Assembly (NCBI RefSeq): GCF_016809835.1
Contig: NZ_JAFBIL020000004.1
Location: 62,001 to 126,000 of the forward strand
Direction of reading: 5' to 3'
Origin: Massilia soli
GTDB taxonomy: Bacteria > Pseudomonadota > Gammaproteobacteria > Burkholderiales > Burkholderiaceae_D
DNA: 64,000 bases
The translations under genes were made by a program, and so were the position numbers. Below, one piece after another: positions 16,644-25,360 of the stretch (positions within the stretch are counted from its first letter, which is position 1; every line of letters begins with the position of its first letter). A model generated the notes under the pieces. It searched no databases. It saw only the letters and a program-made list of their open reading frames with translations, and was not told the origin of the DNA.

Positions 16644-17639
16644 CTACGTGTTGTTGTTCTTGGTGCGCGGGCGGCGCGCGGCGCCTTTTCCTGGCGCGGC
16701 CGCGCTGGCGTCGGCGCCGACCAGGTAGGCGGAAATGGCCTCGGTCAGGCGCGCCGCCTTGGCGACGTTGTCTTTGTTGGAGGCCATCAGCGACACCGCC
16801 AGCGCCTCGATCACCGCCACGGCGGCGGTAGCGCTGCTCGGCAAAATCGGGTGGCTGCTCTCGGCGTACAGCACGTGGTCGCCCAGTGCCGCCAGCGGCG
16901 ACGCCGGGGCGTCGGTGATCGACACGATGCAGGCGCCATGGTCGCGCGCGAAATTGGTCAGGCGGATGACGTCGAGCGCATAGCGCGGAAACGACAGCAC
17001 CACCAGCACGTCGCGCTCGGTGATGTTGGCCAGGTGGCCTGCGGCCACCTCGGTACCGCCGTGCCCGGCCACCTCGACGACCTGCTGGCAGAACGGCTGC
17101 AGGTGCATCACCAGCATGCCGGCCAGGTGCGACGACAGGCCGAAGCCCAGTACATAAACGGCGCGCGCGCGGGTCAGCTTCTTGACCACCGCGTTGATGT
17201 CGTTGGAAGCGAGCGCCATCGCGGTGGCGCCGATGTTGGCGCCGGCGTAGGCCAGGCTTTCGCTGGCAGGGGTGCCGGCGTCCTGGCGGCGCGCGATATT
17301 GTTGCGCAGCTTTTCAACCGGCTGCAGCACCGACTGCAGCGTCTGCGCCACCGCCGTGCGCATCGCGGCGTAGTTCTTGAAGCCGATGTCGCGTGCGAAA
17401 CGGCTGATGGTGGCAGTCGATACCTTGCAGCCTTCGGCCAGTTCTTCGATGCCCAGCGCGGTCACGCGCACCTGGTTGCGCAGCAAATAATCGGCGATGG
17501 TCTTGTGCGATGAAGAGCCGTCGGCCAGCACCCCGCGCAAGGTCGCGCCAAGCGCCGAGCCGGCGAATGCCACTTCCGGCGAGCGCGATTCGCTGTTGCC
17601 GCTGCTTGCTTCTTTGGTGTCGGTTGTCGATTTTTTCAT
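16644..17639 (-). CDS. RpiR-family transcriptional regulator (HTH + SIS domain)
   Basis: A 331-residue regulator. Residues about 30-110 form the HTH_6 domain (GIEELAEGCKVSTATISRFA), and 140-270 a SIS domain that normally binds a phosphorylated sugar. It sits 22 bases upstream of the TonB receptor and divergently from the hydrolase-permease pair, so it most likely controls both arms from the 17,640-17,775 region. The effector is unknown; if the locus handles cyanophycin, the ligand would not be a sugar, which would be unusual for this family. C-terminal 20 residues are basic and low-complexity. Confidence 0.92.
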   Translation of the reverse strand: MKKSTTDTKEASSGNSESRSPEVAFAGSALGATLRGVLADGSSSHKTIADYLLRNQVRVTALGIEELAEGCKVSTATISRFARDIGFKNYAAMRTAVAQTLQSVLQPVEKLRNNIARRQDAGTPASESLAYAGANIGATAMALASNDINAVVKKLTRARAVYVLGFGLSSHLAGMLVMHLQPFCQQVVEVAGHGGTEVAAGHLANITERDVLVVLSFPRYALDVIRLTNFARDHGACIVSITDAPASPLAALGDHVLYAESSHPILPSSATAAVAVIEALAVSLMASNKDNVAKAARLTEAISAYLVGADASAAAPGKGAARRPRTKNNNT

Positions 17640-17775
17640 GCTTCCAATGTACCCATATCAAAAACAAAACTCAACACATTTATGTAAAAAAATTTCCAAA
17701 GATGTACTTCGTGAAAAAATTGATACATAATTGGCTGCACCAAAATATGCCTCGTCAATTCACAGATCGGCCGCC
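17640..17775. promoter_or_regulatory. Divergent promoter region of the cyanophycin locus
   Basis: A 136-bp very AT-rich gap between the RpiR gene (minus) and the hydrolase gene (plus), embedded in GC-rich DNA. Two similar A/T tracts lie about 29 bp apart, TGTAAAAAAATT at 17683-17694 and TGAAAAAATT at 17712-17721, and could be regulator sites on one DNA face. Assignment as operator is inference. Confidence 0.4.
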
Positions 17776-18891
17776 ATGCAAGTTCAAAAACACGACATCT
17801 GCCCGTCCGGCAGCAGCACCTCCCACCACCTGACCAGCCTCCATTTCGGCACGCCCGGCGCCGGCAAGAAGGCTTACCTGCAGGCCGCGCTGCACGCCGA
17901 CGAAGTGCCCGGCATGCTGGTGGCCCAGTTCCTGCGCAATGAACTGCTGGCGCTGGAAGCGGCCGGCAGCATCCGCGGCGAAGTCGTGCTGGTCCCCGCC
18001 GCCAACCCGCTCGGGCTGGCGCAGGCGATCCACGGCGCGCCGTTCGGCCGCTTCGACCTGACCACTGGCACCAACTTCAACCGCGCCTACAAGCACGTCG
18101 CCGATGAACTGAAGGCGACCCTGGCTGGCCGGCTCGGCGCGGATGCTGCGGCCAACGTTGCGCTGATCCGCCGCCACGCGCGCAGCGCGGTCGGCGACTG
18201 GGCGCCGCGCACCGATGCGGAGACGCTCAAGAAGGTGTTGCTCGGCATGGCGATCGACGCCGACATCGTGCTCGACCTGCACTGCGATAACGAGGCGGTC
18301 ATGCATATCTATGCGGGCACCCCGCTGGCGCAGGCAGTGGCGCCGCTGGCCGCGCTGCTTGGTGCGCGCGCGCTGCTGGTGGCCTTGGAAGCGGGCGAAG
18401 AGCCGTTCGACGAAGCCTGCAGCCGCTTGTGGTGGGACCTGGCCGCCCATTTCGGCGAGGCGGCGATTCCGCCGGCCTGCGTGGCGGCCACCGTCGAACT
18501 CCGCGGCGAGATGGAAGTGGACTACGACCTGGCGCGCAGCGACGCCACGGCGATCCTGCGCTTCCTCGCACATCAGGGGGTCATCGATGCGGAGGTGGGA
18601 CAGCTGCCCGCGGCCACCTGTGCGGCCACGCCGCTTGAAGCGGTCGAACCGGTCGCCGCGCCGCATGCCGGGGTGCTGGTGTTCCGCAAGCGGCTGGGCG
18701 AGCAGGTGGCGGCCGGCGAGGCGCTGGCCGACCTGATCGACCCGGTGTCGGGCGCCACCACCGAGCTGCGCGCCGGCGTGGCCGGTGTATTCTTTGCGCG
18801 CACCGCGCACCGCTATGTGTTGCGTGGCATGGCAGTCGGCAAGGTCGCCGGCACCGTGGCATTCCGTGCTGGTAAACTGCTGAGCCAATAA
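17776..18891 (+). CDS. Zinc hydrolase of the succinylglutamate desuccinylase/aspartoacylase (M14-like) family
   Basis: A 371-residue cytoplasmic metal hydrolase. Zinc ligands expected in the family are visible: His40 and Glu43 in ALHADEVPG and His169 in VLDLHCDNE; Glu in VELRGEMEVD is the likely general base. The C-terminal 70 residues form a beta-barrel with lipoyl-like look. Family members remove acyl or peptide groups from amino acids (AstE, aspartoacylase). Here, with a cyanophycinase and an amino-acid permease, it could act on beta-Asp-Arg or a related compound; that is inference. Start: ATG 17776, more likely than a TTG 45 bases upstream. The permease gene follows after three bases. Confidence 0.85.
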   Translation: MQVQKHDICPSGSSTSHHLTSLHFGTPGAGKKAYLQAALHADEVPGMLVAQFLRNELLALEAAGSIRGEVVLVPAANPLGLAQAIHGAPFGRFDLTTGTNFNRAYKHVADELKATLAGRLGADAAANVALIRRHARSAVGDWAPRTDAETLKKVLLGMAIDADIVLDLHCDNEAVMHIYAGTPLAQAVAPLAALLGARALLVALEAGEEPFDEACSRLWWDLAAHFGEAAIPPACVAATVELRGEMEVDYDLARSDATAILRFLAHQGVIDAEVGQLPAATCAATPLEAVEPVAAPHAGVLVFRKRLGEQVAAGEALADLIDPVSGATTELRAGVAGVFFARTAHRYVLRGMAVGKVAGTVAFRAGKLLSQ

Positions 18892-18894
18892 ACC

Positions 18895-20283
18895 ATGAAG
18901 AACTTCAAACTTCCCAACACCTTCGTACTGCTGTTTGCCATCCTGGTGATGATCATGGTCGCCACCTGGCTGGTCCCGGGCGGCAAATACGAAACCCGGC
19001 TGGTCGACGGCAAGCAAATGGTCGACCCGGCCTCGTTCCACCTGATCGCCAGCAATCCGCAGGGGCTCGACGCGCTGATGATGGCGCCGATCAAGGGCTT
19101 CGTCGAGTCGGCGCTGATCATCGGCTTCGTGCTGATCGTCGGCGGCGCCTTCGCGGTGCTGCAGAAAACCGAGGCGATCGATTCGCTGATCAAGAAGATC
19201 GCCCTCGCCCATGCCAGCTCGCCGCTGGTGCGCGCCAGCCTGATTCCGCTGTTCGTCACCATGTTCTCGCTCGGCGGCGCCACCTTCGGCATGAACGAGG
19301 AAGCCATTCCGTTCATCCTGATCTTCATTCCGCTGGCACTGGCGCTTGGATACGATTCGATCGTCGGCGTGGCGATTCCGTTCGTCGGCACCCAGGTTGG
19401 CTTTGCCGCCGCCTTCCTCAACCCGTTCAATGTCGGCATTGCGCAGGGCATCGCCGGGGTACCGCTGTTTTCCGGGATCGGCTACCGGCTGATCGTATGG
19501 TCCATCGCCACCGCCGTCACCGTCGCCTTCCTGATGTGGTACGCCGCGCGCGTCAAGCGCGACCCGTCGCGCAGCCCCACCTTCGCGCTCGATAACGAGC
19601 GCCGCCTGGAGAAGGTCGATACGCTGCAAGGGTTTACCGGATTAAGCGGGCGTCACCAGGCGGTGCTGTGGATGTTTGCCGCCACGCTCGGCATCATGGT
19701 GTTCGGCGTGGTCAAGTTCAACTGGTTCATCGAGGAGATCGCCGCGCTGTTCCTAATCATGGCGATTGGCGTGGGCATCGTCGGCCGCCTCGATTCGGAT
19801 GAATTCGTGGCCGCCTTCACCCAGGGTGCGCGCGACCTGATCGGCACCGCGCTGGTACTGGCGCTGGCGCGCGCCACCGTCATCCTGGCGCGCGACGCGC
19901 ATATCATCGACACCATGCTGCACGCGCTCACGCCGCTGGTGCAGTCGTCCAGCCCCGTGTTCGCCGCGCACAAGATGTTCCTGATCCAGTCGGTGATTAA
20001 CTTCTTCATCCACTCGGGCAGTGGCCAGGCGGCGCTGACCATGCCGATCATGGCGCCGCTGGCCGACCTGGTTGGCGTGACGCGCCAGACCGCCATCCTG
20101 GCGTTCCAGTTCGGCGAGTTCTCGACGCCGATGATCCCGACCTCGGGCATCACGGTGGGCGTGCTGGCGCTGGCGCGCATACCCTGGCTGACCTGGGCGA
20201 AATGGATGATCCCGCTGCAGCTGGCCTACCTGGTGCTGGCGCTGGTGCTGCTGGTGCCGCCAAGCCTGATGGCCTGGCAGTAG
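18895..20283 (+). CDS. YfcC/ArcD-type membrane transporter for basic amino acids or dipeptides
   Basis: A 462-residue inner-membrane protein with about 11-12 hydrophobic segments and the conserved YfcC-family stretches GGATFGMNEEAIPF and INFFIHSGSGQAALTMP. Members of this family (also called C4-dicarboxylate anaerobic carrier-like or arginine/ornithine antiporter-like) move amino acids or peptides. It is cotranscribed with the M14-like hydrolase (gap three bases), so it probably imports the product that the hydrolase cleaves, possibly beta-Asp-Arg or arginine. The gene ends three bases before the convergent histidine-kinase gene. Confidence 0.88.
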   Translation: MKNFKLPNTFVLLFAILVMIMVATWLVPGGKYETRLVDGKQMVDPASFHLIASNPQGLDALMMAPIKGFVESALIIGFVLIVGGAFAVLQKTEAIDSLIKKIALAHASSPLVRASLIPLFVTMFSLGGATFGMNEEAIPFILIFIPLALALGYDSIVGVAIPFVGTQVGFAAAFLNPFNVGIAQGIAGVPLFSGIGYRLIVWSIATAVTVAFLMWYAARVKRDPSRSPTFALDNERRLEKVDTLQGFTGLSGRHQAVLWMFAATLGIMVFGVVKFNWFIEEIAALFLIMAIGVGIVGRLDSDEFVAAFTQGARDLIGTALVLALARATVILARDAHIIDTMLHALTPLVQSSSPVFAAHKMFLIQSVINFFIHSGSGQAALTMPIMAPLADLVGVTRQTAILAFQFGEFSTPMIPTSGITVGVLALARIPWLTWAKWMIPLQLAYLVLALVLLVPPSLMAWQ

Positions 20284-20286
20284 CCG

Positions 20287-21633
20287 TTAGCGGGCGCTGC
20301 TGGCGCCGATGGCCGTCAGCAGCGCGGTCAGGCTGACCGGTTTGACCAGGTAAGCGTCGAAGCCGGCCTCGATGGCGCGTGCGCGGTCCTCGTCCTGGCC
20401 ATAGCCAGACAAGGCGATTGCATAGGGCTGGCGCGCCGCCCCCGAGCCGCGCAGTTCGGCGATCAGCGCGAAGCCATCCTTGCCGGGCAGGCCGATGTCG
20501 CAAACCAGCACGTCGAAGCTGCCCTGCAGCGCCGCTGCCAGTCCTGCCAACCCGTCGTGCGCCGCACTGACGGTGTGGCCTTCGGTCTCAAGGAACGACG
20601 CCAGCGTCGTGCAGGCGTCGACATTGTCCTCCACCAGCAGCACGCTGCAGCTGCCTGCACCGTCCTCCGGCATCGCGTCCGCAGTCGCCGCCAATGTGCG
20701 TTGGGCCGACAGCGGCAAGGTAACGATAAATTCGCTGCCCTTGCCGATGCCTTCGCTGCGCGCGACCACGCTGCCGCCGTGCATGGTGATCAGGTTGCGC
20801 ACCACGTTAAGGCCGACGCCGAGGCCGCCCTCGGAGCGCGCAAGCGAACGCGGGCCCTGCGTAAACAGGTCGAAGATATGCGGAATGACATCGGGCGCGA
20901 TGCCGGTGCCGTTGTCGACTACCCTGATGACCACGGCGCCATCGACCTGCGCCGCTTTCATGCTGATCTGGCCGCGCTCGCCGGTGTACTTCGACGCGTT
21001 GCCAAGCAGGTTGGAGAACGACTGGATCAGGCGCACGTGGTCGCCGTCGATGATCAGGCCGGGATCGGGCAGTTCGACCGTGAGGGTCTGGTGGCGCTCG
21101 GCGACGCGCGGCTCGACCGTCTCCACCGCTTGCGCCAGCACGTCGGCCAGCGACAGCGGCTGGACCGACAACGTGATCTTGCCGCTGCTGATGCGCGCGG
21201 CGTCGAGCAGGTCGTCGAGCAGGTGGGCCATGTGGTCGACCTGGCGGCCGATCACCTGGGTCAGGTTGAGCAGTTGCGGGGTGGCCGCGGGAATGCGTTC
21301 TAGCAGTGCGGCGGCCATGCTGATGGGTGCCAGCGGGTTGCGCAGCTCATGGGCCAGCATCGCCAGGAATTCATTCTGGCGCCGGTTGGCCGCCTCGGCG
21401 TCGTCGCGCAGGCTTTGCGCGTTGAGGGTGGCGAAGACCAGGTTCTCGTTGGCTTCGCGCAGCTGCGTGACCATGCCTTCCAGTGCGGCGCGCTCGTGCA
21501 GCGCCTCGCGCAGCGACTCGACTTCCTGCTTCAGCGCCGCGATCTGCGCCTGGGCGTCGATGCCGGATGCCTGCGCGCTGCCCTGGGGGGAGCGCTGTTG
21601 TGAGCCAGAGCTTGCATCTGTTGGCGCTCCCAT
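20287..21633 (-). CDS. Soluble hybrid histidine kinase with C-terminal receiver domain
   Basis: A 448-residue protein. A coiled coil (about 28-85) leads into HisKA with His95 (FLAMLAHELRNPL), HATPase_c with N212, VVDNGTGI and the G-box GGLGVGL, and a receiver domain (about 328-445) with phospho-acceptor Asp379 (VLVCDIGLPGKDG). No membrane segment or PAS domain, so the input must come from a partner. It follows the KaiC-like gene by eight bases in the same operon, the usual link between KaiC-like ATPases and kinases of this type in proteobacteria. No output domain; the receiver likely passes phosphate on or inhibits the kinase. Confidence 0.92.
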   Translation of the reverse strand: MGAPTDASSGSQQRSPQGSAQASGIDAQAQIAALKQEVESLREALHERAALEGMVTQLREANENLVFATLNAQSLRDDAEAANRRQNEFLAMLAHELRNPLAPISMAAALLERIPAATPQLLNLTQVIGRQVDHMAHLLDDLLDAARISSGKITLSVQPLSLADVLAQAVETVEPRVAERHQTLTVELPDPGLIIDGDHVRLIQSFSNLLGNASKYTGERGQISMKAAQVDGAVVIRVVDNGTGIAPDVIPHIFDLFTQGPRSLARSEGGLGVGLNVVRNLITMHGGSVVARSEGIGKGSEFIVTLPLSAQRTLAATADAMPEDGAGSCSVLLVEDNVDACTTLASFLETEGHTVSAAHDGLAGLAAALQGSFDVLVCDIGLPGKDGFALIAELRGSGAARQPYAIALSGYGQDEDRARAIEAGFDAYLVKPVSLTALLTAIGASSAR

Positions 21634-21641
21634 ATCGATCC

Positions 21642-23111
21642 CTACCCTCGCGGCTGTTGTCGGGTCGGACGACCGGACAGCAGGCCGTCGAACTGCATCG
21701 GCGTACTGTCGATCTCGAGGCCGGCATCGGTGATGCGGTATTCCCGCAAATCTGTGCTGTGGCCGCTGCCGCGTACCTTGATCACGGAAATCAGCTTGGC
21801 GATGCGGCTGTCGGCCTCCGCATAGCGCATCGCGACAATTGCGTCGGTCAGGAAGGCGATGTCCGCTTCGCTGAAGCGCAACTCGGTGTAGCGGTCGTCC
21901 ATGCCGATAGTCACGAGCACCGTTACGCCGCGCTGCGCCAGGCTCGACAGGATGCGGAACACGGCCGAGCGCAGGTCCTGGCGGAATTCCGGCGCGACAT
22001 ACAGTCCAAATTCGGACAGCGAGTCGATCACCACGCGCGTGGCATGGGTGCGGTCGATCGCCTGGTTTAAATTGTCCAGCAACTCTTCGACGGTCAAGTC
22101 GAGCGAGCGGCTCTCGATGGTGACGACACTGCCAGCCTTGACCATCTTTGCCAGCGCGGCATTGCGCAGGCGCGAGGTGCCTTTTTGGAAGAACACCGCC
22201 ACGCCCGTTTCGCCGTTGCGTTCGCCTTCCTGCAGGAAGCGGGTGCCGAGGATGGTCTTGCCGGAGCCGGAAGGTCCGACCACCAGCACCGAATGCCCCT
22301 GCGGCAGGCCGCCATGCAGCATGGCGTCGAGTTCCGGGGTGCCGGTTGACAAGCGGGGCACCTCTGCAGGCTCATCGCGCTCTTCGGCCAGCGATTCGGC
22401 GATCGGCGGCAGCAGGCGCGGATACACGCGCAGCCCGTCGCCGGTGATACGGAAAGTATGCGAGCCGGCCATATGGGCCTGGCCACGCATCTTGACGACA
22501 CGAATTTTGCGCACGACGGAATTCTGCTCATGGGCCTGGCCCAGCGCCAGCATGCCGTCGGCCACCGTCATGATCGGATTGGCTTCCTGGTCGGCGTGCG
22601 CGTACTCGCCGATCAGGAATGTGGTGGCTTGCCAGCTGGTCATCCGCGTGCCCAGCTCCTGGATGAAGAACTGCAGGTCGGCCACGCCCTCGTAGCCGCT
22701 CTTGGCGGTCTGGGCGACCGAACGGAAGGAATCGACAAACACCAGGCTCGGCGAAAACGCTTCGACTTCCTTCATGATGCGTTCGAGCACATGGCTGAAG
22801 TCGCCGGCGCGCAAGTCTTCGGCAAGGTTGACGTAGCGAATCGACTCGCCCACCTTGTCGAGCTCGAAGAACGAGTATTGCTGCTGGTAGCGCAGCATCT
22901 TCAGGGGCGGCTCGCCCAGCACGGTAAAGAACAGCGCCTTGCGCGACGGGTTGGCGAGCGCGAACATCATCTGGTGCGCCAGGGTGGTCTTGCCGCTGCC
23001 GGGGGCGCCGGCGATCAGGTTGAACGAAAACTCGCTCAAGCCGCCGCCGAGAAGAATGTCCAGCCCTGGAACGCCGGTGGATAACGTTCCCAGGGTAACT
23101 TTATCGGTCAT
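21642..23111 (-). CDS. KaiC-like two-domain RecA-fold ATPase
   Basis: A 489-residue protein with two tandem KaiC/RadA domains. Walker A motifs are GAPGSGKT (35-42) and GPSGSGKT (279-286); Walker B strands end in FVDS (125-128) and VVIDS. The catalytic Glu pair that follows the P-loop strand in cyanobacterial KaiC is only partly kept in the first domain (VLGEPP) and lost in the second (FFQKGT at 307-312), so the second half may bind but not hydrolyse ATP. No kaiA or kaiB is nearby. With the kinase behind it, it probably forms a non-clock signalling pair, as suggested for other proteobacterial KaiC homologues in stress response. Confidence 0.9.
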   Translation of the reverse strand: MTDKVTLGTLSTGVPGLDILLGGGLSEFSFNLIAGAPGSGKTTLAHQMMFALANPSRKALFFTVLGEPPLKMLRYQQQYSFFELDKVGESIRYVNLAEDLRAGDFSHVLERIMKEVEAFSPSLVFVDSFRSVAQTAKSGYEGVADLQFFIQELGTRMTSWQATTFLIGEYAHADQEANPIMTVADGMLALGQAHEQNSVVRKIRVVKMRGQAHMAGSHTFRITGDGLRVYPRLLPPIAESLAEERDEPAEVPRLSTGTPELDAMLHGGLPQGHSVLVVGPSGSGKTILGTRFLQEGERNGETGVAVFFQKGTSRLRNAALAKMVKAGSVVTIESRSLDLTVEELLDNLNQAIDRTHATRVVIDSLSEFGLYVAPEFRQDLRSAVFRILSSLAQRGVTVLVTIGMDDRYTELRFSEADIAFLTDAIVAMRYAEADSRIAKLISVIKVRGSGHSTDLREYRITDAGLEIDSTPMQFDGLLSGRPTRQQPRG

Positions 23112-23518
23112 TACTTGTGCTCCTGTACATGCTTTTGCTCGGTAGGTTCCGAAGCGAGAAGCCGATTCGTAAGCGCTTCGCCGATTAAGGCGGTCAGCAG
23201 CTTGGTAAAGGTTGTAAATAAAGCCGTGTTGCCGGCGTCGGCGGTACCGCTATCGACGGAAGTCAGGTCGCTTCGCAAGTTGTCGAGCAGTACCGTGGTG
23301 GAGGTGCAGGACTTGCTGGTGTTCAGCCATCCAAAACTGGGCAAAACCAGGCGCACGGCGCGACTGTACAAGGCGCAAAAGCCGCGCTCGCCCACAAGGG
23401 GCGTCAGTTTCTCGGCCAGCCAATGCCAGCGTTGCAGCAGGCGCTCGACAGTGCCCGGAGCGCTCTCGCTGATTGCCACATCCAGCAATGAGGGCCGCTT
23501 GTCTTCGTATTTTTCCAT
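23111..23518 (-). CDS. Small protein encoded just before the KaiC-like gene
   Basis: A 135-residue mostly helical protein (for example LLQRWHWLAEKLTPLVGERG) with no signal peptide. Its stop overlaps the start of the KaiC-like gene by one base, so the two are coupled. I do not recognise a family with certainty; position suggests a partner or input protein of the KaiC-like ATPase and histidine kinase. Confidence 0.75.
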   Translation of the reverse strand: MEKYEDKRPSLLDVAISESAPGTVERLLQRWHWLAEKLTPLVGERGFCALYSRAVRLVLPSFGWLNTSKSCTSTTVLLDNLRSDLTSVDSGTADAGNTALFTTFTKLLTALIGEALTNRLLASEPTEQKHVQEHK

Positions 23519-23659
23519 GCAGGCTGGTTTTCGTTATAGATGGGTTCTGAGAAGGTGGAACGGCGCTAGCCCCGCAACTTATCAGATGCCGAGGCAATTA
23601 TATCCGGTTTGTTAAATGTAACTTGTGTCAAACCCATCAGATGTGTCGCCGCTGACCAG

Positions 23660-24928
23660 CTAGCGCATCAGCGTGGCCAGGTGCGAGACGAGATACAGCA
23701 GCACGCCGATCATCCCCCCCACGATGGTTCCGTTAATCCGGATGAACTGCAAGTCCTTGCCAATGTTGAGCTCTACCTGCGCCGACATGTCGCCGCTGTC
23801 CCAGTTCTTGACCGTGTCGGCGATATGCCGGGTCAGGAACTGGGCGAACTCTGGGCCGGCGCCGCGCGCAGCGCTTTCGAGATGGGCGTTGAGCGAGGCG
23901 CGCAGGCGCTCATCCTCCTGCAGCACCTTGCCAACCCAGGCGCCGGCCCCGGCCACGCGGCGGTGCAGCACCGAGTCTTCGCTGTGCAGGTCCTTGCGGA
24001 TCCACTCGCGCAGCTCGTCCCACAGCGCGCCGATATAGGTGTTCATGCTCTCGTCGTCGAGCAGGTGGCGCTTGATCTCCTCGCCCTTGTCGACAAACTC
24101 CGGGTCGGCCTGCAGGCGCTCGATGAACTCGGCGGTGAAACGGTTGAAGTTGATCCGCACCGGGTGCTCGGGATCGTTGTGGATATCGTTGATGATGCGG
24201 TTGGCGGTGGCCACCGCCACTTCAGCGCCCTTGCGCCCCAGCCAGTCGGACGGCAGCACCTTTTCGGCGAACGGATATGCGTCTTTCATCCAGTTGACGA
24301 TGCCGTCGGCGATATAGCCCTGGGTCTCCTCGTTGCTCATTACCGCGGCCAGCTGGCCGATGCCGGCATCGAGCAGCGCCTGGTGGCGGCCGTCGCGGGT
24401 AAGCGCTTCGAGCACCACGCCGGCGCTGCGCGACAGGTCGACCGTGCCGATCGCCGAACGGACCGCGCGGCTGATAAAGGCGCGCACCGGGGCGTCGTCG
24501 ATGAAGTCGAGCATCCCGGAGGCCAGTTTGACGAGGTAGGCGCCCAGCTGCTGCGTGTGTTCGGGCAGCGCCAGCCAGGCCGCCACCTTGGCGGCGGGGT
24601 CGTGGCGCCGCACCAGGCCGACGATCGATTCGGTATCGAGGAACTTCTCGCGCACGAACAGCGCCAGGTTGTCGGCAATTTTCTCTTTATTCTTGGGGAT
24701 GATGGCGGTATGGCGCGACACCAGCGGTATCGGCACGCGCCGGAACAGCGCCACCACCGCAAACCAGTCGGCCAGCGCGCCCACCATCGCCGCTTCGGAA
24801 AACGCTGCCAGCAGCTCGGCCCACCACACGCGCGGCAAGAACAGCGTCAGCACGAACAGCCCTGCCGCCCCGAGCAGGAAGGCCAGCGCCAGCCGCTTGG
24901 CCTTGCGCAGTTCGAGTTCCTTGGTCAT
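23660..24928 (-). CDS. DUF445 family membrane protein (YjiN-like)
   Basis: A 422-residue protein with two N-terminal hydrophobic segments (about 10-32 and 35-55), a long alpha-helical, charged middle part and one C-terminal membrane helix (IVGGMIGVLLYLVSHLATLM). The family includes E. coli YjiN; its function is unknown. Start: ATG 24928, which overlaps the stop of the DUF2007 gene (ATGA). The frame is open far upstream, but that extension is Arg/Pro-rich and translates the antisense of nothing useful, so it is excluded. Confidence 0.88.
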   Translation of the reverse strand: MTKELELRKAKRLALAFLLGAAGLFVLTLFLPRVWWAELLAAFSEAAMVGALADWFAVVALFRRVPIPLVSRHTAIIPKNKEKIADNLALFVREKFLDTESIVGLVRRHDPAAKVAAWLALPEHTQQLGAYLVKLASGMLDFIDDAPVRAFISRAVRSAIGTVDLSRSAGVVLEALTRDGRHQALLDAGIGQLAAVMSNEETQGYIADGIVNWMKDAYPFAEKVLPSDWLGRKGAEVAVATANRIINDIHNDPEHPVRINFNRFTAEFIERLQADPEFVDKGEEIKRHLLDDESMNTYIGALWDELREWIRKDLHSEDSVLHRRVAGAGAWVGKVLQEDERLRASLNAHLESAARGAGPEFAQFLTRHIADTVKNWDSGDMSAQVELNIGKDLQFIRINGTIVGGMIGVLLYLVSHLATLMR

Positions 24929-25254
24929 TCGGGCTGGCCGACGTCGGCGTCGTCGCCCAGCGCAAAGGCGCCGCGCTCGAAATCGTCGAGCACGCGCAGC
25001 GCATCGTCGATGTGCTCGGCCGGAACCAGGATGCGCACGCCGCCCAGCGCCGGCGCGATCAAGAGGTCGGCCTGCACGTGGTTGGCGTCGGCCACGACCG
25101 CCGGTATGCCGGAGGCCATCAGGCAGCCCTGGATCACGAAGGCGTCGGTCGGCACCAGGCATTTGGCGACCGCGAACAGGTCGCGACCGGGCATCGCGTC
25201 GGCCTCGCGCTGGCCCGCGTGGGCGGCCGGGTGTATACGCATCAGTCCATCCAT
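24925..25254 (-). CDS. DUF2007 family putative signal-transducing protein
   Basis: A 109-residue cytoplasmic protein. The central part TDAFVIQGCLMASGIPAVVADANHV and the C-terminal ALGGVRILVPAEHIDDALRVL form the alpha/beta DUF2007 fold (GlnB-like). Function unknown. Start: ATG 25254 behind a G-rich ribosome-binding site (ggggg, four bases before). It is coupled to the DUF445 gene through a four-base overlap. Confidence 0.85.
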   Translation of the reverse strand: MDGLMRIHPAAHAGQREADAMPGRDLFAVAKCLVPTDAFVIQGCLMASGIPAVVADANHVQADLLIAPALGGVRILVPAEHIDDALRVLDDFERGAFALGDDADVGQPE

Positions 25255-25360
25255 GTGACCCCCTTCGATATGCCTGGGTTGACAAAGACTTATGTTTAGC
25301 ACAACTTGATGCCAAGCTCCAAGCGTGCGCGCCTCATCCGGCCCGGATTGTGGGTTTTGG

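Noticed and set aside
17755-19629. Long minus-strand open frame opposite the hydrolase and permease genes
   Set aside because: Shadow of two well-supported genes; no motif and no ribosome-binding site.
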